Assembly (NCBI RefSeq): GCF_018070465.1
Contig: NZ_JAGPXT010000004.1
Coordinates: forward strand, 62,001-126,000
From: Micromonospora sp. C95
GTDB lineage: Bacteria; Actinomycetota; Actinomycetes; Mycobacteriales; Micromonosporaceae
DNA length: 64,000 bases
Direction of reading: 5' to 3'
Shown in pieces: positions 63,938 through 64,000 of this stretch. The translations under genes were made by a program, and so were the position numbers. The notes under the pieces were generated by a model. It saw nothing but the letters and a program-made list of their open reading frames with translations, searched no databases and had not been told where the DNA came from. Position 1 is the first letter of the stretch. Every line of letters starts with the position of its first letter.

Positions 63938-64000
63938 TCAGGGGAGGGGGTGGGTGATGTTGCGGGCGTGGTCGGTGAGGGCGGCGGCGACGACCGTGGC
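63938..64000 (-). CDS. C-terminal end of a minus-strand gene cut by the window edge
   Basis: The frame is open from position 64000 and ends at the stop 63938-63940. The last 20 residues read ATVVAAALTDHARNITHPLP. Too short for a family assignment. The convergent layout with the SIP gene and the inverted repeat between them agree with a real gene end. Confidence 0.5.
   Translation of the reverse strand, partial: ATVVAAALTDHARNITHPLP

Overview
The window is very GC-rich throughout, with strong third-position GC, many GTG starts, ATGA/GTGA start-stop overlaps, apparent leaderless promoters, secreted enzymes carrying ricin-type lectin domains, and a Scy-like coiled-coil protein. Two repeat types (an 80-bp unit encoding an MSERSER-type peptide, and a GCGATCTTGCACTTTC inverted repeat) also point to a filamentous actinomycete, most likely Micromonosporaceae (Micromonospora-like). 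That placement is inference from sequence character; no marker gene is present.

Positions 1-21.5 kb form a carbohydrate island. A FadR-type GntR regulator (156-926) diverges from an eight-gene operon (1070-9076): a CUT1 sugar transporter without its ATPase, an enolase-superfamily dehydratase-like protein, a zinc dehydrogenase, an SDR, an amidohydrolase-type lactonase and an aldo/keto reductase. The set fits a non-phosphorylating route for L-fucose or a similar sugar. Next come a very large secreted ThuA/sugar-dehydrogenase/PKD/CBM/ricin protein (minus strand), a complete CUT2 transporter operon ending in a TIM-barrel epimerase (13239-18968), and a secreted beta-helix ricin-B protein (19104-21497). 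The CUT2 operon and the beta-helix gene are preceded by near-identical 16-bp palindromes, and a related half-site lies in front of the first operon. This suggests one regulon spanning extracellular attack, uptake and breakdown.

Positions 21.5-31.1 kb are mixed: an unrecognised 417-aa protein, an MFS exporter preceded by an 18-codon leader ORF, a TPR-like/GGDEF protein, a DUF2071 protein, a decayed HigB/HigA-like toxin-antitoxin locus, a PadR/HAAS-membrane-protein pair with a long palindromic operator, and a DEAD-box helicase.

Positions 31.4-46.9 kb hold a 1834-residue single-chain acyl-CoA carboxylase with eukaryote-like domain order, a SRPBCC protein, a SigE-type sigma factor with a membrane partner, a DUF2855 protein, a bile-acid:sodium symporter homologue, an FAD monooxygenase-like protein, a vanadium haloperoxidase-like protein, a CDF metal exporter under a well-formed promoter with a metal-type operator, an SDR and a YccF protein.

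Positions 46.9-64 kb hold a CBM2-GH5 cellulase, a FUSC-type membrane protein, two lipoproteins, a 933-aa LuxR-family ATPase regulator, an AraC regulator divergent from a possible 26-codon micropeptide, a CxxC family protein, a Scy/DivIVA-like coiled-coil protein and an iron-siderophore uptake operon starting at a near-consensus iron box. The window ends in a long inverted repeat and the last codons of a minus-strand gene. I saw no tRNA, rRNA, CRISPR array, transposase or integrase.
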